DNA from: Tomocerus qinae
Taxonomy: Eukaryota; Arthropoda; Collembola; Entomobryomorpha; Tomoceridae
Reading direction: 5' to 3'
Length of the DNA stretch: 64,000 nt
Assembly: GCA_020055645.1 (NCBI GenBank)
Contig: CM034546.1
Location: 112,003,375-112,067,374 of the forward strand
The translations under genes were made by a program, and so were the position numbers. The notes below the pieces were generated by a model. It ran no database searches. It had not been told where the DNA came from and worked only from the letters and a program-made list of their open reading frames with translations. This document shows, piece after piece, positions 14,399 through 24,735 of the stretch. Position 1 is the stretch's first letter. Every line of letters begins with the position of its first letter.

Positions 14399-15345
14399 AT
14401 AGAGAATTTTGCGCTGTATAATGGGGAGTTATGAGATAGAATGATCTTAGCTTATTCTTATGCAGTTGGTGCAATATTCTCAATATTTCACTATAATTTC
14501 AATGCAGATTCTTAACTACAATGTAGAACAATTATTCGCTACTTGATTAAGATGACATTTTCCGATGGTAATGAAATTGAGTTAGAACAGTAAATGTAAT
14601 ATTCAAACAAGATGTAGTGAATGAAATTAAGGGGCGAGAATTAGTTAGGAATACCGCAGATTGCACAGATTTGTATTTTGTATTACCAATTTATCTATAC
14701 ACAAGGATTCAGCACAAAACAACACAATCAATTGACTTTACTGCAGCCTTTCGTGAACGCTCAGTAAGTCAGGATTGATACACATATGAATATAATTAGT
14801 TACCTTCTTATAATTATGTGAGAATGAGTTCTCTCACAGAAAAGCTGAATTAAGCAGCGGAACGAAATATATTCGTAAACCTTAAATACAAATATAATTA
14901 CATGAATCAATAATAAGTCAACTTATCAATTAAGAACTTAGTTAAACTTAGCGAGAATCGAATTAAATTAAATACAACTTAAGCTATATTAGTACACTTA
15001 CTCTACTGATCCGCTTCAGTATTCACTAGGAATGAACTGAGAGTTCAGTAGGGGACAAGGTCCAACCGAAGTGGATTCAACAAAAGACAAATAGAAATCG
15101 ACCCAGAGTCGGAGTTGTGGCTGGTTTTTATAACCTCGGACTCTTTGTTTTACTTTTGCTATAGATAGAATTGTCTCTATAGCTAATAGTATTGCAGTTC
15201 ATTATAATATTAGTTAATTAGTCAAAAATGCATGCAAATGAAATCGCTATCTTTAAGGTTTTAGTTGGACTAGTCCAAAGGTGTACATACAGGCATTTAC
15301 AAATACAATGTAGCAATCTGGTAAGGAATACATAAATTCCTTACA
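14399..15345 (-). repeat. 3' LTR (left on the plus strand)
   Basis: Nearly identical to 23783-24730. In element orientation it starts TGTAAGGAATTT and ends AATTCTCTAT, so it has the usual TG start but no CA end. A short inverted repeat (GTAAGGAAT and ATTCCTTAC) sits at its outer start. Differences from the other LTR are scattered substitutions and three single-base indels. Confidence 0.9.
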
Positions 15346-15358
15346 CTCCCCTCCCCTT
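15346..15358 (-). promoter_or_regulatory. Polypurine tract for plus-strand DNA priming
   Basis: Read on the minus strand the 13 bases are AAGGGGAGGGGAG and abut the 3' LTR, the place where LTR elements keep the RNase H-resistant primer. Confidence 0.8.
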
Positions 15359-15527
15359 AAACTCATCTAATAATTGCAAATTTTATTTAACCAATTCTTA
15401 CATAATATAACAAAATTTAACTAATATGGATAAACGAATGTATTTCAAATATGTTAAATGAAAAAATTAGTAAGGTTTAAATGCATCTTGGATCAGTTCA
15501 TTGGTTCAGGATCTAGATATAGATTCA

Positions 15528-16597
15528 TCAGTCATCCTTCAATAGATTGGCTTCCTCATCAGACGGAAGGTCTTCAATTATCATTTCTATATCATAAGGC
15601 ATAGAGGAAATCGACAAATCTGCTAAAGGTTCAGAGATTTTATCTTCGGCTTCAACAGATTTGGTGACACTAGGAGTGTATTCAATACTAGTGTCCATTT
15701 GATTTAAAGACTGCGGAATATATTCTTCGTCAGTCGTATATGGAGTGCACATAGGTAAAGGTAGAGATTTTGCAAGAGGTGTCAGACAGTAACGCATTGC
15801 GGATTCTTGTTCTAAGATTCTTCGCAACTTATTTTGTTTACGTTGTTGTTGATGACGCTTTGCTCTTTGTAAAGCAGCTGGGGTCTTTACTTTAAACATG
15901 CAATTTTTATATTTCTTCTGGATAGACTTGGTACTCTGTAAAAAGGGTGAGTTTGAAACTAACCGGTTTAAGGCGCTTTGTTTGTCCTTTTCTTTTTGGC
16001 TAATAATAGAGTTAATAAATTGGTTTTTTCTTGCTTGCAGTTTTGCCTGTAAGGTATTCTTTTGCAAATTTTTTTCGGATTGTAATACTGCAACTGTTGG
16101 GTCTGGAAGCTTAGGAAGATCTAGTGGGACAAGAGTAGTATGAGTTGTGTTTGGTTTGACATCTATATTGTTTAAAATGAGCACAATATGATCTGTTGAT
16201 AACGACAAAGCTATGGGTGGTGATTTTGGGATACATACACTACTTTCTCTGGCTGTCAACGGGAGAATGCGAGGGGAAGCTAGCACCGTCAAATCATTTG
16301 AAATTAAATCTCGGGTTATAGGTTCCTTTCGGGTCATAACATGTCCGTTTGAAAATCTATTGGATCAGGGTCTGTTTCCGAAACCAAAATGCCTCTGTCT
16401 ACGACTGAGCTCGAAGGATCTTTGAAAGCTTGTTCTCTTTTCTGTTGCTCACTGTATTTGTCCCATTTTTTAATTGTTTCAGATAGGGGCTTTGTGGAGT
16501 TTGGCAGAAAAACAGAAGGTGCCCAAAATTGTGGAATGGTAGAGAGGCTGGGTACATTAGGGGATAATTTGGAACAGCAGGTAGAAATGCGTTCCAT
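15528..16597 (-). pseudogene. Post-integrase open frames of the retrotransposon
   Basis: Two open frames, 16597-16334 (87 codons) and 16337-15528 (269 codons), overlap by four bases in different frames (ATGA at the junction), after the integrase C-terminus and before the 3' LTR. The larger is Lys/Gln/Arg-rich in the middle with an acidic C-terminal end. I see no signal peptide, membrane segment or furin-like site, so this is not an obvious env. It may be the C-terminal extension of pol, broken by a frameshift, or a separate ORF3. A third frame at 16659-16399 also reads protein-like and Pro-rich, suggesting one more frame break here. Confidence 0.55.
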
Positions 16598-16606
16598 GGC
16601 ATATAG

Positions 16607-18025
16607 CTAGGGTGAGTTGGCATCCGAAATCGGGCATGATGATTTGGCAGGCGCTGCATCTAAGCGTTCGAAAAATGGACTTAGTTCATTAGCGTGCACC
16701 TTACAAATCTTTTGGTCATTTTCTTCCGAATACAAATCATAGACATTCTGCGATATTTTAGCGGTAATTATATAGGGACCTTCTCTTTTGTCTGCCAGTT
16801 TAGACGAAAACCCTTTACTTGCATCCGACAGGAAGTGAGTTTTCAAAAGTACCTTGCTGCCAATGTTGTACGCACGGGGTTTGCTTTTTTTATTATAATT
16901 ACGCATGTAGTTATCTTGACTTTGAATTAAGTTTTCGTTTGCAAAATTCTGAATTAAACTCAATCTCATTCCAAAGGTTTCAATGTCTGTATGAGCTGAA
17001 GTAGGTAGTTCCAATACATTATCAAAGGAGTTCTATACTCTCTACCCGTACTTAAATAAGCAGGTGTAAATCCTGTACTGTCATTTACCGCTGTTCTCAA
17101 TGCTAAGCCTAACTCATTTAATCCAGTATCCCATGATTTTGATTGGTTATTTATATATGACACTATCATAGATTTGACTGTTCCATTGTATCTTTCGGTG
17201 ATGTTAGACTGTGCATGGTATGGAGAGATAAAAAATTGGCGAATACCTAGCAATGTGCACCAGTCTGTGAAATGATTTGATGCAAACTGTGACCCATTGT
17301 CGGTAAGAATGGTGTGTGGAGCCCCCAATGGCAAAATATGTCCCATAATTGAGTTGTAATAGTGTCAGATTTTGCTGTACGTAGAGGTCGTAGGAACACA
17401 TATTTAGTAAAACTGTCTACAACAACAAGTAGATATACATTTTGCAATTTACCTTTAGGGTACGGACCCATTAAGTCAGCCGCTATAGTTGTCCAAGGAC
17501 TGGCTGTAGTAAATGCTGTTCCTGGCACTGGTGGTAATTTGGAAGGTTTAGCTTTTTGGCATATTAAGCAAGATTTAACATACCGAGTTACATCCCTTCG
17601 CATTTGCTTCCAGTAAACTCTGTCTTCTAACTTTATATACGTTTTGCGTATTCCTAAGTGTCCTGCAATGGGACTGTCATGAAAGATACGTAATACAGTG
17701 TTAATTAGTGCATTTGGAACCCACACACGCCAGTACATGCGTTCGTCTTCCCATGGCTTTCCTTTAGGGCCTACAAACTTTAATAATAACCCATCAGGTA
17801 GTACAAAACTACGTTGAGTTTGGACTATGTCCTCTTTACAGCAATTTGTTGGTAAATTTTCTCCCATGTCCATGTAATTTCTAATTTTACTTAAATATAT
17901 ATCCAATTTTTGGGCTTCTATCATTTCTTTTCTTGAGACGGATAAATTTTCCGATTGAATGAAGTTAACTTCATTTATTCGACTTAACGTATCTACTGGT
18001 CTCATCAATGGAGAATCACCTGGCC
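16607..18025 (-). pseudogene. Integrase region of pol, frameshifted
   Basis: Frames 18008-17247, 17346-16966 and 17014-16607 together cover an integrase. The first carries the zinc-binding H2C2 motif (HDSPIAGH then CLIC) and the first acidic catalytic residue (AADLMGPYP). The second carries the second Asp (ILTDNGSQFAS) and the catalytic Glu (NITERYNGTVK). The third carries a GPY/F-type C-terminal domain (REGPYIITAKI). Frame changes lie near 17340 and near 17030. The catalytic residues are intact; the frame is not. Confidence 0.88.
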
Positions 18026-18044
18026 TATAGACTACATCAAAGTT
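18026..18044. repeat. 19-bp target duplication, left copy
   Basis: The 19 bases beginning TATAGACTAC recur exactly at 19820-19838. Taking out one copy plus 18045-19819 brings the two halves of the retrotransposon's RNase H-integrase linker back into register. Confidence 0.85.
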
Positions 18045-19540
18045 GTCAAGTAATGTAAGTCATTTTAAAGATCCAAAATGTGTTAAAATGTAAGTCATTT
18101 TAAAGAGTCAAAATGAATGTCATTTTAAAATTCCAAAATGTATGTCAATTTAAAGAGTTAAAATGTAAGTCATTTTAAAGAGTCAAAATGTATGCCATTT
18201 TAAAGAGTCAAAATGTATGCCATTTTAAAGAGTCAAAATGTATGTCATTTTAAAGAGTCAAAATGTATGTCATTTTAAAGAGTCAAAATGTATGTCATTT
18301 TAAAGAGTCAAAATGTATGTCATTTTAAAGAGTCAAAATGTATGTCATTTTAAAGAGTCAAAATGTATGTCATTTTAAAGAGTCAAAATGTGCCATTTTA
18401 AAGAGTCAAAATGTATGTCATTTTAAAGAGTCAAAATGTATGCCATTTTAAAGAGTCAAAATTTATGTCATTTTAAAGAGTCAAAATGTATGTCATTTTA
18501 AAGAGTCATTTTAAAGAGTTAAAAAGGAAGTCAGTTTAAAGAGCCAAAATGTAAGTCATTTTAAAGAGTTAAAATGTAAGTCATTTTAAAGATCCAAAAT
18601 GTAAGTCATTTTAAAAATCCAAAATGTATGTCATTTTAAAGATCCAAAATGTAAGTCATTTTAAAAATCCAAAATGTATGTCATTTTAAAGAGTCAAAAT
18701 GTATGTCATTTTAAAAATCCAAAATGTATGTCATTTTAAAGAGTCAAAATGTATGTCATTTTAAAGAGTCAAAATGTATGTCATTTTAAAGAGTCAAAAT
18801 GTATGTCATTTTAAAGAGTCAAAATGTATGTCATTTTAAAGAGTCAAAATGTATGTCATTTTAAAGAGTCAAAATGTATGTCATTTTAAAGAGTCGAAAT
18901 GTATGTCATTTTAAAGAGTTAAAATTTAAGTCATTCTAAAGAGTTAAAATGTAAGTCATTTTAAAGAGTCAAAATGTAAGTCATTTTAAAGAGTTAAAAA
19001 GGAAGTCATTTTAAAGATCCAAAATGTAAGTCATTTTAAAGAGTCAAAATGTTAGTCATTTTAAAGAGTCAAAATGTAAGTCATAAAGAGTCAAAATGTA
19101 AGTCATTTTCAAGAGACTAAATTTAAGTCATTCTAAAGAGTCAAAATGTATGTCATTTTAAAGAGTCAAAATGTATGTCATTTTAAAGAGTCAAAATGTA
19201 TGTCATTTTAAAGAGTCAAAATGTATGTCATTTCAAAGAGTCAAAATGTATGCCATTTTATAGAGTCAAAATGTATGTCATTTTAAAGAGTCTAAATGTA
19301 TGTCATTTTAAAGAGTCATTTTAAAGAGTCAAAATGTAAGTCAGTTTAAAGAGTCAAAATGTAAGTCATTTTAAAGATCTAAAATGTAAGTCATTTTAAA
19401 GATCTAAAATGTAAGTCATTTTAAAGATCCAAAATGTAAGTCATTTTAAAGATCCAAAATGTAAGTCATTTTAAAAATCCTAAATGTATGTCATTTTAAA
19501 GAGTTAAAATGTAAGTCGTTGTAAAGATTCAAAACGTCCG
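18045..19540. repeat. Tandem array of 25-bp units, about 60 copies
   Basis: The consensus unit is GTCATTTTAAAGAGTC followed by AAAATGTAT. Variable positions include TATGTC/TAAGTC and AGAGTC/AGATCC. Copies about 18230-18420 and 18740-18900 are almost identical, while AAGTC and GATCC variants cluster towards the edges and the centre, as expected from unequal crossing-over. Each unit holds CATTTT and AAAATG eight bases apart, an inverted pair that could fold. There are no unique spacers, so this is not a CRISPR array. Confidence 0.93.
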
Positions 19541-19819
19541 ATTATGGTATATGTAACATTCATCATTATGTAACATTTTATTACGTACCGTTAGTTTTTA
19601 TTTTGCAGTACGCTATTCATCTACATGCCTCAACCCAACTCCAAACCATATATTATATTAGTAGCCTTTTTTATGCAATTTTTTGCTGTTAATGTAATGT
19701 ATACCAAAATTGTCATCATCATGCATTGTTAAAAAACACTGTATAGGACGTAAAGACCAAAGGTCACATCGTCTTGAAAGAAGCCAATAAATAATAATAA
19801 TAATAAAAAATAATAATAA
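18045..19819 (+). mobile_element. 1.8-kb insertion: 25-bp repeat array plus LINE-like 3' end
   Basis: Inserted into the gypsy element with a 19-bp target duplication. From left to right it has about sixty tandem 25-bp units (18045 to about 19540), about 240 bp of unique sequence, then an AAT-rich tail (about 19785-19819) that abuts the right target copy. A long variable duplication plus a simple-repeat tail is typical of target-primed insertion by non-LTR (LINE or SINE) machinery. No open frame survives. It may be a 5'-truncated LINE or a SINE-like RNA that carried the array. The insertion and its ends are seen directly; the mechanism is inferred. Confidence 0.75.
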
Positions 19820-20651
19820 TATAGACTACATCAAAGTTATATTGTTGCAAGATCATAAACCAGTGTGCCAATCTACCCGCTGGTTCCTTCATACGTTTTA
19901 GCCATGTTAATGCTTGGTGGTCCGTTTCAATCGTAAACTTTGTATACTCAATATAATGACGGAACTTTTTGATTCCATATAGTACTGCTAATAACTCCTT
20001 TTCAGAGATAGTGTATTTCTGTTGTGTAGGTGTTAGGGCTTGGCTGGCAAACCAAATAGGATAACGAACTTTATCGTATTCTTGAATAAGAATAGCTCCT
20101 ATACCCGCATTTGATGCATCCGTTTGAATAATAAAGGGTGAATTCAGATCAGGTAAACGTAACTGGGTAATATTTGATAAGCTTTGTTTCAAAAAATTAA
20201 ACGCAAGTTGCCTTTCCTCAGTCCATCGAAATTCAACATCTTTTTTAAGTAACTCTGTTAGCGGCTTAGCATGTGTACTAGCGTTTGGAACAAATCTCCG
20301 ATAGAAGTTAAATAACCCTAAAAACTTAAGTATATGTTTTGGTGTTTTAGGAGTCGGAAAGTTATGAAGTGTTGTTACTTTGTCTGGATCTGGTAAAACT
20401 TTCCCTGCCTCAATTATGAATCCAAGAAATTTGATTCGCTTACGGCATAATTGTACCTTTTTAGGATTTACTGTTAAGCCGGCATTGTCTAGACACTGTA
20501 ATACTAATTGCAAATGATCTAAGTGCTCTTCAAACGTTCGACTGAAAACTATAATGTCGTCATAATATACACAAGCACATTTCCATTTTAGATTCCCTAA
20601 TACCTTGTCCATGCATCGCTGAAATGTACTTGGGCTATTTACTAAACCCAT
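19764..20651 (-). pseudogene. Reverse transcriptase C-terminal part and RNase H
   Basis: Open frame of 295 codons starting at the conserved GLVNSPSTFQR block. The RT active site reads VYYDDIIVFS (Asp 31 and Asp 32 of the fragment). It then runs through the thumb and connection into an RNase H domain (QTDASNAGIGAIL and ETDHQALTWL carry acidic catalytic positions; SEKELLAVLYGIKKFRHY is the conserved helix). It is cut after NFDVVY by the 1.8-kb insertion; the last residues (Ile/Tyr run) are translated from the AAT-rich tail and are not native. Confidence 0.9.
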
Positions 20652-20947
20652 AGTTAAACGTTTAAAATGGTAGAGACCATTAGGGGTAATGAAGGCTGTT
20701 TTACAGCGATGCTCCTCTTTAACTCGTAGTTAATAAAATCCTTTAATCAAATCAAATGTAGAGATGTATGGACAAGGCCCAAGAATGGCAATGTAATCTT
20801 CCATGGGTGACATAGGATAAATATCTCTCACAGTTACTTGGTTGATAGGTTTGAAATTAATGACGAACCTGTGCCCACCATCAGGTTTTGGCAAAACAAA
20901 ACCGTTAGCTGACCATGAACTTTGAGAAGGCTCAATTACATCAAATT
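20652..20947 (-). pseudogene. Reverse transcriptase N-terminal fingers, broken
   Basis: Reads as RT (WSANGFVLPKPDGGHRF, then STFDLIKGF) in the frame of the downstream RT open frame but not of the upstream protease frame, so there is a frameshift near 20950. A TAA stop at 20730-20732 interrupts it right after the STFDLIKGFY block; relatives usually have Gln here, so a single C-to-T change is likely. Confidence 0.85.
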
Positions 20948-21907
20948 CTAAAGTTCGTTTATAGTATCTTCAAGAATTTTACGCTTTCCAGGTGTCATTG
21001 AGTACATTCTGGCTGTAATTGGCTTACTATCACCAGTATCAATTTCATGTTCAAACAGAGTGCACAAGCCTGGCTTATCAGAGAAAACATGTTGGAATGG
21101 AAGTATAGTATTCACAAGTGCCTCTCTTTGCGAAGGGGTTAAAAATTCAGGAAGTAGGATTAATTTATTCAATGGATCTAAGTATGAAGATGAAATAGTT
21201 TTTGGTTCACTAACTTCTTCAAGAATATCTGGTTCGAATTCCCACTGAGCTAGAACCTCCGCTGGTGATTCGAATTCTTTTGTGTCCCAGTGATTATAGA
21301 AATCTTGGTACAACAGTGATGTGACTTCTTCACCTTCAGCAAGCCAAGGATCTTTGATGCTTTCTATTAATTCCGTGCCTAATGAATGTGAAGTATTTAT
21401 GCACTTTTTGGCTAGTTTATCATTTTCGACACTTTTCACACAAAATTGTGAAAAGTCTTCTTTAGGAGGTAAAGCAAATGGAAAAAGGTTTTCAATATCT
21501 AGTCCTCTAGTCCACACTCCCAAATATATGAAAAAGCCAATCTTAGATTTAGCAAGGAAGTCTCTACCTAATAGTACTGATTTTAAAGATCCATATATTA
21601 ACGCAAATGTTTGTCGATGATAATTAACACCATAATTAATGTTTATTGAAATCCCTTCCTCTGTCGTAGCTTTTCCTTTCAAAAAGTTTATGGTTTTTGC
21701 TATAGGAAAGGTTTTAAAACCTTTCTGCTTAATTAAACTGATAACGTTATCATCTAAAATTGATAAAGAAGATCCTGAGTTAAGAAGAGCATGAAACTCT
21801 TGTCCTAAAATTGAAATTATAATATAAGGTTGTGCAATGTTGATAACATTAGAAGAAAGAATTTCCTCTTCGTCAAATAGCAAAGAATTGTCACCGGCCC
21901 GGCTCAC
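20948..21907 (-). pseudogene. Protease and start of pol
   Basis: 319-codon open frame overlapping the end of gag by four bases in the -1 frame, the arrangement used for programmed -1 frameshift expression of pol. A retropepsin-like domain lies near residues 25-120, but its active-site motif reads LLNSGSS where relatives have LLDTGSS or LLDSGSS: codon 43 (21779-21781) is AAC (Asn), so the catalytic Asp is missing. The end (TGDSKPITARMYSMTP) leads into RT and stops at a frameshift. The start given is the first possible initiator in frame and need not be used. Confidence 0.82.
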
Positions 21908-23565
21908 TTTGGATGAACCGGGCTTCGGGAGTTTCCCGAATTATTTTTGTTTAACTGGGGACAATTAGCAATAAAATGCTCCCCAGAGCCACATTCATAG
22001 CATGCTCGGGATTTATTAGGTGACATGGTCGAAGTCCTATTGTCTCTATATGAATTGTCACTTTTGGTAGGGGTTGTTGATCTAACTGGACTGTTAGGAG
22101 TGTGAGATGTTGTCATGAAAGGTTGAGACTGCGGCAATGTAGGAGAATGAGATGTAGGCATAAAAGATTGAGGTCTGGAAAATGTGGGAGATTTTGGAGT
22201 TTGATCCCTGGTATCAAATCGAACTTGTTTTTTAAAAGACTCTGCTTGGCTATGAAAGAATGTAAAAGGATCGACTGAAGCTGGATGCAGTTTTGGAGCA
22301 GTATGAATAACTTGCTCTGAACTATTAAAGTTAATAAGTTCAGGACGAATCACTGGCTTCCATGCAAGAGATGGCTCAATATTGCCTTGAGTTGGTGGTA
22401 GCTTATAGGTGTGGTTTGCTTTAAGGATCTCTTGTGCATCTATTGCAGCAGCTTTGAGGTCCGCTAAGTTCCTTATAACTTTTCCTTGCAATGCAATCCT
22501 GTATTCAGGGTGACATTGTCTTAGTACTCGACTTACTATAGTTTGTTCACTGACCTCCAACCCAAGACGTTCATAATAGTCGAGGATTACTCTAATATAC
22601 GAAGTCAGTGTTTCGTTGGGACCTTGTGATCTGTCATCCAATTCTTTACGCAGGTCATCTACATATCCTATGGATTGGAATTCTAAACGAAGTCTATGCT
22701 TAAAATTATTCCATGACTGGAAAGCCGGTTCATACCTAAGCCAATTGTAAGCATCGTTTACTAAAGCCAATGGAATAACATATTGAAGCATTTCCATTTC
22801 TGTGTACCCTACGATAGCTTGATACTTCTCTAGTTCCAAAAGAAAATCAAATGGGGTTTTAACATCATTGGCTCCGGAATACTTAGGAATCGTTACATCA
22901 CTAGTTTTAAGGTGATGAGATCGAGCAACGTTCTGTTGAGGAGGTTGAAAGTTCAAGTTACGACGTGCATTTGGAGTGGTATGGTAATTATTGGAACCTC
23001 TGTTAGGCAAAGCAGATGAATTATCAGCAGGCAAATTAGCATTGTACTGATGCATATTAGGTTGAACTTGTTGGTGTCCCTGAGACGGGGGAGCAGCATT
23101 TAAATTACCTTGGGTCATATTAGGTTGCATAGAATTCATTCTTACTACTGCTGTTTGTAGGTTTTCTAAAACTGAGATCAATTGACCGTTTTGTTGTTGC
23201 ATATTGTTAAAATGATACTGCATACTGGTACCTAACGTAGCAATAGATTGAAGGATTTGCTGATCCCTAAATACATTCGGATTTTGGTTATCTGCATTTT
23301 GTCTCTCATTTGGTAGTTGACTGTTTGGTAATTCCTGATTATTTAAAGGAACATTTCCATCTGGGACATTATTCACTGGTGGTTCTACGTTATGTATATT
23401 CTGTACTGGCGCCTGACCTTCTAGCTCATTTGCAACAGAGACATTTGGTGAGTTTCGTGGTGGAGAATGTACTACTCTAGATCGTTGTGCATTTCCTATG
23501 CCTGTTGGATTCTCTGCCGGTCCATGACTCCTGTTTCCCTGTCTCCCTTGTCTTTGTGCGCTCAT
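21904..23565 (-). CDS. gag: Gag-like nucleocapsid polyprotein of the retrotransposon
   Basis: Intact 553-codon frame starting ATG AGC GCA. The N-terminal 200 residues are Asn/Gln/Pro-rich and disordered-looking; residues about 220-390 form the capsid-like retrotransposon-gag region (DDRSQGPNETLTSYIRVILD is typical). A single zinc knuckle near residues 522-535, CYECGSGEHFIANC, fits CX2CX4HX4C and should bind RNA. It would build the virus-like particle and package element RNA. Unlike pol it has no internal break in this copy. Confidence 0.92.
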   Translation of the reverse strand: MSAQRQGRQGNRSHGPAENPTGIGNAQRSRVVHSPPRNSPNVSVANELEGQAPVQNIHNVEPPVNNVPDGNVPLNNQELPNSQLPNERQNADNQNPNVFRDQQILQSIATLGTSMQYHFNNMQQQNGQLISVLENLQTAVVRMNSMQPNMTQGNLNAAPPSQGHQQVQPNMHQYNANLPADNSSALPNRGSNNYHTTPNARRNLNFQPPQQNVARSHHLKTSDVTIPKYSGANDVKTPFDFLLELEKYQAIVGYTEMEMLQYVIPLALVNDAYNWLRYEPAFQSWNNFKHRLRLEFQSIGYVDDLRKELDDRSQGPNETLTSYIRVILDYYERLGLEVSEQTIVSRVLRQCHPEYRIALQGKVIRNLADLKAAAIDAQEILKANHTYKLPPTQGNIEPSLAWKPVIRPELINFNSSEQVIHTAPKLHPASVDPFTFFHSQAESFKKQVRFDTRDQTPKSPTFSRPQSFMPTSHSPTLPQSQPFMTTSHTPNSPVRSTTPTKSDNSYRDNRTSTMSPNKSRACYECGSGEHFIANCPQLNKNNSGNSRSPVHPK

Positions 23566-23757
23566 TTTATTTAGAAATCAAAGGAAAATTAAAACAATAA
23601 ATGATTGATCTTAAAACTGTAAGTTACTAATGAATGATGTCTTCAACAACGGAAAAATCAGGTAAGTCTTAATTAAATAATGACCGAAATGGATTATAAA
23701 AAAAATCTTTGAACTTTAAAATAGCTTTCTTTAAAAAAAATTGTTCTCACAAACTGT

Positions 23758-23775
23758 AGCTGAGCAAGGTCGCCA
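23758..23775 (-). promoter_or_regulatory. Primer-binding site, probably tRNA-Arg type
   Basis: On the minus strand TGGCGACC begins 7 bases after the 5' LTR. TGG is the complement of the tRNA CCA end, and TGGCGACC-type sites are known from arginine-tRNA-primed gypsy-group elements. The match after the first eight bases was not verified. Confidence 0.6.
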
Positions 23776-23782
23776 TATTAAT

Positions 23783-24730
23783 ATAGAGAATTTTGCGCTG
23801 TATAATGGGAGTTATGATGTAGAATGAGCTTAGCTTATTCTTATGCAGTTGGTGCAATATTCTCAATATTTCACTATAATTTCAATGCAGATTCTTAACT
23901 ACAATGTAGAACAATTATTCGTTACTTGATTAAAATGACATTTTCCGATGGTAATGAAATTGAGTTAGAACAGTAAATGTAATATTCAAACAAAATGTAG
24001 TGAATGAAATTAAGGGGCGAGAATTAGTTAGGAATACCGCAGATTGCACAGATTTGTATTTGGTATTACCAATTTATCTAAGCACAAGGATTCAGCACAA
24101 AACAACACAATCAATTGACTTTACTGCAGCCTTTCGTGAACGCTCAGTAAGTCAGGATTGATACACATATGAATCTAATTAGTTACCTTCTTATAATTAT
24201 GTGAGAATGAGTCCTCTCACAGAAAAGCTGAATTAAGCAGCGGAACGAAATATATTCGTAAACCTTAAATATAAATATAATTATATGAATCAATAATAAG
24301 TCAACTTATCAATTAAGAACTTAGTTAAACTTAGCGAGAATCGAATTAAATTAAATATAACTTAAACTATATTAGTACACTTACTTCTACTGATCCGCTT
24401 CAGTATTCACTAGGAATGAACTGAGAGTTCAGTAGGGGACAAGGTCCAACCGAAGTGGATTCAACAAAAGACAAATAGGAAATCGACCCAGAGTCGGAGT
24501 TGTGGCTGGTTTTTATAACCTCGGACTCTTTGTTTTACTTTTGCTATAGATGGAATTGTCTCTATAGCTAATAGTATTGCAGGTCATTATAATATTAGTT
24601 AATTAGTCAAAATTGCATGCAAATGAAATCGCTATCCTTAAGGTTTTAGTTGGACTAGTCCAAAGGTGTACATACAGGCATTTACAAATACAATGTAGCA
24701 ATCTGGTAAGGAATACATAAATTCCTTACA
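23783..24730 (-). repeat. 5' LTR (right on the plus strand)
   Basis: Copy of 14399-15345. As the upstream LTR of a minus-strand element it should hold the promoter and transcript start. No further sub-structure was resolved. Confidence 0.9.
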
Positions 24731-24735
24731 AGTTT
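24731..24735. repeat. Target-site duplication (right copy, AGTTT)
   Basis: Matches 14394-14398 and sets the outer end of the element. Confidence 0.75.

Larger units (their letters stand above)
14394..24735 (-). mobile_element. Full-length, degraded Ty3/gypsy-type LTR retrotransposon
   Basis: Paired LTRs of 947 and 948 bp, 5-bp target duplication, a purine-rich tract beside the 3' LTR and a tRNA-like primer site beside the 5' LTR frame a gag and pol region. Pol order is protease, reverse transcriptase, RNase H, integrase, which is the Ty3/gypsy order (Ty1/copia puts integrase before RT). The copy is dead: an RT frameshift near 20950, an in-frame stop at 20730-20732, a 1.8-kb insertion between RNase H and integrase, frame breaks in integrase near 17340 and 17030, and an Asn in place of the catalytic protease Asp. 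A hand comparison of the LTRs gives about 20-23 differences, near 2 percent, so insertion is fairly recent. Confidence 0.93.

Noticed and set aside
15528..16337. Retroviral-type env gene in the gypsy element
   Set aside because: No signal peptide, transmembrane segment or cleavage site visible; it is highly charged throughout.
18045..19540. CRISPR array
   Set aside because: The repeats are directly tandem with no unique spacers, and the genome is eukaryotic.
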